Shown here: in pieces, positions 60,092 through 64,000 of the stretch
Layout: every line of letters begins with the position of its first letter
Numbering within the stretch: the first letter of the stretch is position 1
Source: Bin5 sp965200615
GTDB taxonomy: Bacteria; Chloroflexota; Anaerolineae; Caldilineales; Caldilineaceae
Assembly (NCBI GenBank): GCA_965200615.1
Contig: OZ241377.1
Location: 4,216,001 to 4,280,000 of the forward strand
Length of the DNA stretch: 64,000 bases
Direction: 5' to 3'
Made by a program: the position numbers and the translations under genes
The notes under the pieces: model-generated
What the model was told of the DNA's origin: nothing
The model's input: only the letters and a program-made list of their open reading frames with translations
Databases searched by the model: none

Positions 60092-60254
60092 TCTCTTTGG
60101 CTTTCGCCAACCCCGCCTCCCGGAGGTTCAGAATCCTGACCGGGAGTAAGTTCGAGCCCGCACGCTTTGGACTTTGTCCTTTTGGACCCGAACGACGACC
60201 TGTCTTCAGCGGCGGTTCGCTTCGTTAACCGCTTCTCTTTCTCTGGTATGAACC

Positions 60255-61028
60255 GTGAATGCCATTACGATTGACGGGCCGGCAGCGTCAGGCAAGAGCA
60301 CTGTCGGCTACCAGGTCGGCCAGCGTCTCGATTTCCTTTTCTTCGATACCGGCGTCATGTATCGCGCTGTCGCCTGGGCCATATTGGACAGAGGTATCGA
60401 TAGCGCCGACGTTGAGGCTGTTGGACGCGTAGCCGGGCAGTTGCCTATAGGAGTCAGGGCGCCCGGCGCCGATGCGCAGGACGGTCGCCAGGCGACGATT
60501 CACATCGGAGAACTGGACATCACCTGGTCTATCCGCAGCCAAAGAGTCGACAGTATCGTTTCCATCGTGGCCGCGAACAGGCTTGTCAGGCAGCAGTTGA
60601 GCCGCAAGCAGCGCCTTATCGGCCTTGAGCACGGGTCGGGCGCTGCAGAAAAGGCTGGCGTGGTGATGGTGGGCCGGGACATTGGTACTGTCGTCCTTCC
60701 GGAAGCGCCCCTCAAGATCTACTTGAAGGCCCCCTTGGAGGAGCGGGCGAGACGTCGCTTTAGTGAGCTTGTCGAACGAGGGAACAAGGCCGACTTTGCC
60801 AGAATACTGGCTGACATGCGGCTTCGGGACCAGATCGATAGTGAGCGTGCGGTTGCGCCGCTGCGCCCCGCCCAGGACGCGTTTCAGATCCAGACGGACG
60901 GCGCCTCCGTCCTGGAGGTCGTCGAACAGATTCTCCCGCTCGCAGTCAAACACCTGGGGGTTGTCCCGTCTTCTTTCGGCAAACAGGACACGACCGGCGA
61001 TAGTGATCTGAGTGCCGGATTGACATAG
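60255..61028 (+). CDS. cmk: Cytidylate kinase
   Basis: 257-residue (d)CMP kinase. P-loop GPAASGKST (residues 8-16), then FFDTGVMYRAVAWAILD, the CMP-binding stretch, and VMVGRDIGTVVLPEAPLKIYL with the lid region ARRRFSELVERG. Slightly longer than the usual 220-230 residues because of insertions in the middle (GADAQDGRQATIHIGEL). Start is GTG; no competing ATG fits. It stands between the pseudouridine synthase and the dehydrogenase gene. Confidence 0.94.
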   Translation: MNAITIDGPAASGKSTVGYQVGQRLDFLFFDTGVMYRAVAWAILDRGIDSADVEAVGRVAGQLPIGVRAPGADAQDGRQATIHIGELDITWSIRSQRVDSIVSIVAANRLVRQQLSRKQRLIGLEHGSGAAEKAGVVMVGRDIGTVVLPEAPLKIYLKAPLEERARRRFSELVERGNKADFARILADMRLRDQIDSERAVAPLRPAQDAFQIQTDGASVLEVVEQILPLAVKHLGVVPSSFGKQDTTGDSDLSAGLT

Positions 61029-61144
61029 GGCCCGGTCCCTGAATCCCGAACTGCGCGCTCGCGTCGTCTTCTGCCTCTCTCCTTTCGACCACCATCTGGC
61101 ACGTCACATCCAGGCTGGCATTCGCTGCAACGGACACTGGATTA

Positions 61145-61153
61145 TGGTATCAT
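61145..61153 (+). promoter_or_regulatory. Extended -10 element upstream of the E1 alpha gene
   Basis: TGGTATCAT (61145-61153) is an extended -10 box; the -35 region (CTGCAA around 61125) is weak. The start site would be about 60 nt before the ATG at 61220. Confidence 0.4.
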
Positions 61154-61219
61154 TGCAGGCAGCTTTTGAACGTTCAAAATGGCTGTCGACAGTTCCATTC
61201 AGCGCAAAGGGATAAGAAT

Positions 61220-62188
61220 ATGGCCGCGCTGACAAATAAGCAGAAACTCGAAATCTTCTACTGGATGGTCTTGGCTCGGACCTTTGATGAGGGTATGGTT
61301 TCGCTTTGGAAACAGGGAAGGGGGTTGGGCGGAACCTTCAGCCAGCGGGGCCATGAGGCTGTGAGCGTCGGCTCCGCTTACGCGCTGGCGCCGGAAGATA
61401 TCATTGCCCCGATGCACCGTGACATCGGCGCCTATTTTCTGAGGGGCCTTACCCCGCGCCGCGTCTTCGGCAATCTGCTGGGTAAGGTGTCGGGCGTTTC
61501 CGGGGGGCGGGACGCAAACATTCATGGCATGGGTGATTTGAGCCTGGGCATCGTTGGCTACATCAGTCATATTCCCATGTCGATGCCGATCACGCTGGGC
61601 GTTGCCATGAGCCTCAAACTGCGGAACGAGGCCCGGGTCGCCATGACCTATGTGGGCGACGGGGGCAGCAGCGCCGGCCTCTGGCATGAAACGCTCAATA
61701 TGGCCGCACTCTACAACGCGCCCTATGTCTTGATCGTAGAAAACAACCAGTACGCTTACTCCACCCATGTCACCGACCAGATGCCGATCGAAAACATTGC
61801 CGACCGCGCTTCAGGTTACGACATTCCGGGCACAATTGTGGACGGGAACGACGTCGAAGCCGTATATCGGGCGACTTGCGAAGCGGTGGAACGGGCGAGG
61901 CAGGGCGGCGGCCCCTCGCTCATCGAGGCCAAGACCATGCGCATGTTGGGCCACGCAATTCATGACGGCGCCGAATATGTCCCAAAAGAACTGCTGGCCA
62001 AATGGGAAAAAAAGGACCCTGTCTCTCGTTATCAAGCCAGGCTGCTCGCCGAAGAGGTGGCTGACGAGGAAGAACTGAATGAGATTCGCCAGCGCGCAGC
62101 GGTTGAAATCGAAGACGCGATCGATTTCGCCGAAGCCAGTCCGCATCCCGAACCGGACTCCGTTGAAGAGGGCATCTATGCGCCTTGA
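61220..62188 (+). CDS. pdhA: Thiamine-dependent dehydrogenase E1 component, alpha subunit
   Basis: 322-residue alpha subunit of a pyruvate- or acetoin-type 2-oxoacid dehydrogenase. The thiamine diphosphate motif begins at GDGGSSAGLWHETLNMAALY and ends in ENN. The N-terminal RTFDEGMVSLWKQGRG and SVGSAYAL match E1 alpha. A beta subunit would normally follow but does not here; the next gene is MgtE-like, so the partner must be elsewhere. The frame is open to 61166, but the ATG at 61220 follows AAAGGGATAAG. A GC-rich hairpin terminator lies 98 bp after the stop. Confidence 0.9.
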   Translation: MAALTNKQKLEIFYWMVLARTFDEGMVSLWKQGRGLGGTFSQRGHEAVSVGSAYALAPEDIIAPMHRDIGAYFLRGLTPRRVFGNLLGKVSGVSGGRDANIHGMGDLSLGIVGYISHIPMSMPITLGVAMSLKLRNEARVAMTYVGDGGSSAGLWHETLNMAALYNAPYVLIVENNQYAYSTHVTDQMPIENIADRASGYDIPGTIVDGNDVEAVYRATCEAVERARQGGGPSLIEAKTMRMLGHAIHDGAEYVPKELLAKWEKKDPVSRYQARLLAEEVADEEELNEIRQRAAVEIEDAIDFAEASPHPEPDSVEEGIYAP

Positions 62189-62285
62189 GGGCGAAGGCAA
62201 TGTAGCTCCTCTACGTTGTACTTGACGCCTCGCCGTCTCCGATCGGGTGCAGGAATTCGGCGCGACCAACTGGAAGCAACGCATT

Positions 62286-62310
62286 TCGCCGGCCGCGATT
62301 CGGCCGGCGA
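62286..62310 (+). terminator. Terminator hairpin after the E1 alpha gene
   Basis: TCGCCGGCCG and CGGCCGGCGA form a 10-bp stem with loop CGATT, followed by TTCTGTTGG. The T-run is imperfect, but the stem is very stable. Confidence 0.5.
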
Positions 62311-62414
62311 TTCTGTTGGACATATCCTGCGTTCACCTTCTCACCTTCAGCCGCGGAAAACTGTGTCTCCAGCCCAGGCGATAAGGCAGTCTCAGCTGTG
62401 ACTCGGAGAAATAC

Positions 62415-62798
62415 ATGGTCCCTCCAGTAGCTATTGACAGACTGTTGGAACGTGTCCAGGCGCTGTCGCACAGGGGTGAAACGGACGCCGTCATCGAAAT
62501 CCTGCGGAGGCTGCACCCTGCCGACAGTTCAGAGATTCTCTACCGCATCGAACCGGATGCCCAGCACGCTATCATGCAGGAACTTCCCTGGGAAGAGGTA
62601 GCCGATGTATTGGAGGAGCTCGACGAAGAAGAGATGGTGGAGGTCGTCCAGGGATTGACTGTCGCCGAGCTGGCTGACGTGTTGGATGAGATGGAACCGG
62701 ACATGGCGGCCGATCTGATCGGCGAACTGGACGACGAGACGGCCGCGGCGCCTTTTGCGAAACTGGCTGAGCGCATTTCAGTGGAGGAGTTGGCGTAA
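62415..62798 (+). CDS. Orphan MgtE N-terminal (cytoplasmic) domain protein
   Basis: 127 residues made of the superhelical MgtE_N domain only: LHPADSSEILYRI, then WEEVADVLEELDEEEMVEVV, AELADVLDEMEPDMAADLI and GELDDETAAAPFAKLA. In full MgtE magnesium channels (about 450 residues) this acidic domain senses Mg2+ and is followed by CBS and membrane domains, neither of which is present in any frame downstream. It may be a truncated remnant or a free-standing regulator. A membrane-protein gene starts about 35-130 bp later. Confidence 0.75.
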   Translation: MVPPVAIDRLLERVQALSHRGETDAVIEILRRLHPADSSEILYRIEPDAQHAIMQELPWEEVADVLEELDEEEMVEVVQGLTVAELADVLDEMEPDMAADLIGELDDETAAAPFAKLAERISVEELA

Positions 62799-62930
62799 AA
62801 TGGTACAGTGTCCGCAAGCCACCTGAGGCTGTTAATGCGATTTGGAGAAGACCGGCGCCACCGTATCGACAGTGGCCATGGGCGCGGAAATATCTCCCGG
62901 AGCCGCCTTGCGCTGAACCAGGGTCTGGCT

Positions 62931-64000
62931 ATGAATCGACCGCAGCGAAGTTCAAAATTCCCCGTTATCTGGGCATACTGCGCTTTAGCTGCTCTATTCT
63001 TCACTCCCTATCTGCTTGGACTGTCTGCATTTGCTGCCGGCGACTTTACACGCCACTACCTTCCCTACAGTTTCTTTCAGCAGAATTCGCTCCTGGCTGG
63101 TAAGTTGCCCGTCTGGAATCCCCATGTAAACTCCGGCCATCCCTTCCTGGCAGATACGGAATCCGCGGTGTTTTACCCCGTAAGCAACATTCTCCTGCTC
63201 TTGACGTCGTTCAGTTCTACAGTTGCAGGAAGACTCTACTGGCTGCAGTTGGAAGCGCTTATTCACATTCTGCTGGCATGCAGTTTCACGGCATTGCTGG
63301 CGCATCGTCTGACGGGCAGGCGCATGGCAGGATTTGCCGCCGGGCTTGTCTTTGGCTTTTCGGGCTATCTGACCGGCTACCCTCCGCTGCAGCTCGGAAT
63401 CCTGCGCGTGGCTGTATGGCTGCCGCTCATTCTGTGGCTGCTGCTACCCGAAAAGCCAGGAAGACCTTTGTGGAGACGCTGGCTCGTGGCATGCGCAGCC
63501 CATGCGGTGGCCTTTTTTGCCAACCATCCTCAGACATTCCTGTTTCTTACCTACACAGTGGCCGGTTGGATGTTAGCGCTGGCGGTCTCCCAATCGCGTA
63601 CGGGTCCCCGGGCAGAAGACGGCAGTCTGCCTGCGCTTGCTGCCCGCGCGCTGGACTACAAGCGATTGCTTCTGTACCTGGGACATATGATTGCCTACGC
63701 CGCTATTCTCATTTCCCTGACAGTAGCGCAGTTGTGGCCCGCGCTCGAATTTACCAGATTGTCCGTACGAGCCGCCCGTCCTTTTCACGAACTGAGCAGC
63801 GGGTTTCCGCCGGAAGAGTTGTGGCAGTTTGTCGTACCGGGAGTGTTGACCCACTACTCTCCTCTGTATGTTGGAATTGCAGGGTTGGGCCTGGCTCTCA
63901 TTTCCTTGGCTGCGTTGTTGTCGAATCGGTTCAAACTCGAAGCCGCAAGCCAATTCGCGCGCCCTGCGGCGATTTTCTTCGTCGTTGCGGGCTGCCTTGC
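62931..64000 (+). CDS. YfhO-like multispanning membrane protein (partial)
   Basis: At least 356 residues, continuing past the window. Many helices are visible, beginning ALAALFFTPYLLGLSAFA. The first external loop has GDFTRHYLPYSFF and PVWNPHVNSGHPFLADTESA, the DUF6541/YfhO-type GT-C signature with its acidic residues. WLPLILWLLLPE, then the FFANHPQTFLF loop, follow. Such proteins are implicated in glycosylation of lipoteichoic acid or other envelope polymers. An in-frame ATG at 62835, preceded by TGAGG, would add 32 basic residues and is also possible. Confidence 0.8.
   Translation, partial: MNRPQRSSKFPVIWAYCALAALFFTPYLLGLSAFAAGDFTRHYLPYSFFQQNSLLAGKLPVWNPHVNSGHPFLADTESAVFYPVSNILLLLTSFSSTVAGRLYWLQLEALIHILLACSFTALLAHRLTGRRMAGFAAGLVFGFSGYLTGYPPLQLGILRVAVWLPLILWLLLPEKPGRPLWRRWLVACAAHAVAFFANHPQTFLFLTYTVAGWMLALAVSQSRTGPRAEDGSLPALAARALDYKRLLLYLGHMIAYAAILISLTVAQLWPALEFTRLSVRAARPFHELSSGFPPEELWQFVVPGVLTHYSPLYVGIAGLGLALISLAALLSNRFKLEAASQFARPAAIFFVVAGCL

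Overview
This 64 kb window is bacterial chromosome: dense short operons on both strands and moderately high GC. I infer a Chloroflexota member of the Anaerolineae/Caldilineae type. The reasons are a DnaD-like primosome protein beside a DnaC/DnaI-like loader, a CcmE carrying CxxxY, many lipoproteins with SH3, LysM, LRR or fasciclin domains, a zinc-ribbon cold-shock protein, DUF2085 and a bifunctional-nuclease protein. No 16S gene is present, so the taxonomy is inference.

Layout. 1-1.8 kb: moaA (cut by the left edge) behind a SufR-like Fe-S helix-turn-helix regulator with a perfect operator-like palindrome. 2.3-8.4 kb: a secreted cadherin/Ig-like protein, a sugar ABC importer (binding protein plus two permeases, no ATPase), a decayed GH42-like fragment and a zinc alcohol dehydrogenase. 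8.4-19.3 kb, minus strand: dinG, a LysM/fasciclin lipid- or membrane-anchored protein, and two class A penicillin-binding proteins, the first split by a homopolymer frameshift. 19.5-26.8 kb: tRNA-Cys, a cold-shock protein, a DUF3524 glycosyltransferase, a bifunctional nuclease, then a replication block: dnaB with a mini-intein, a dnaD-like gene and a tandem double-AAA+ helicase loader. 26.9-32.4 kb: an SH3 lipoprotein, an intact IS5-family element, a clan GH-A glycosidase and a GT39-like membrane protein.

32.5-41.8 kb: an HxlR regulator, a metallo-beta-lactamase hydrolase and a cytochrome c maturation cluster (ccmE, di-haem cytochrome c, ccmA, ccmB, ccmC, ccmD, a ccdA with permuted segment order, tlpA, a glutaredoxin-like gene, DUF2085). 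CcmABCD would export haem and load CcmE, while CcdA and TlpA would reduce apocytochrome thiols; ccmF and ccmH are not here. 42-54.7 kb is accessory: a D12 adenine methylase, an ADP-ribosylglycohydrolase-like enzyme, a 21-repeat LRR lipoprotein, Nudix, dienelactone hydrolase, RtcB, a Gfo/Idh/MocA oxidoreductase, ThuA and a cytochrome P450.

The P450 transcript carries an undescribed-looking leader: a strong promoter, a 19-codon ORF with a near-perfect Shine-Dalgarno, and mutually exclusive RNA pairings that can hide that Shine-Dalgarno. 55-64 kb returns to core genes: secD, secF, a D,D-carboxypeptidase, a pseudouridine synthase, cmk, a pyruvate-dehydrogenase E1 alpha, an orphan MgtE N domain and a YfhO-like membrane protein cut by the right edge.

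The most interesting items are the P450 leader, the permuted CcdA, the DnaB mini-intein next to the double-AAA+ loader, and the frameshifted class A PBP.
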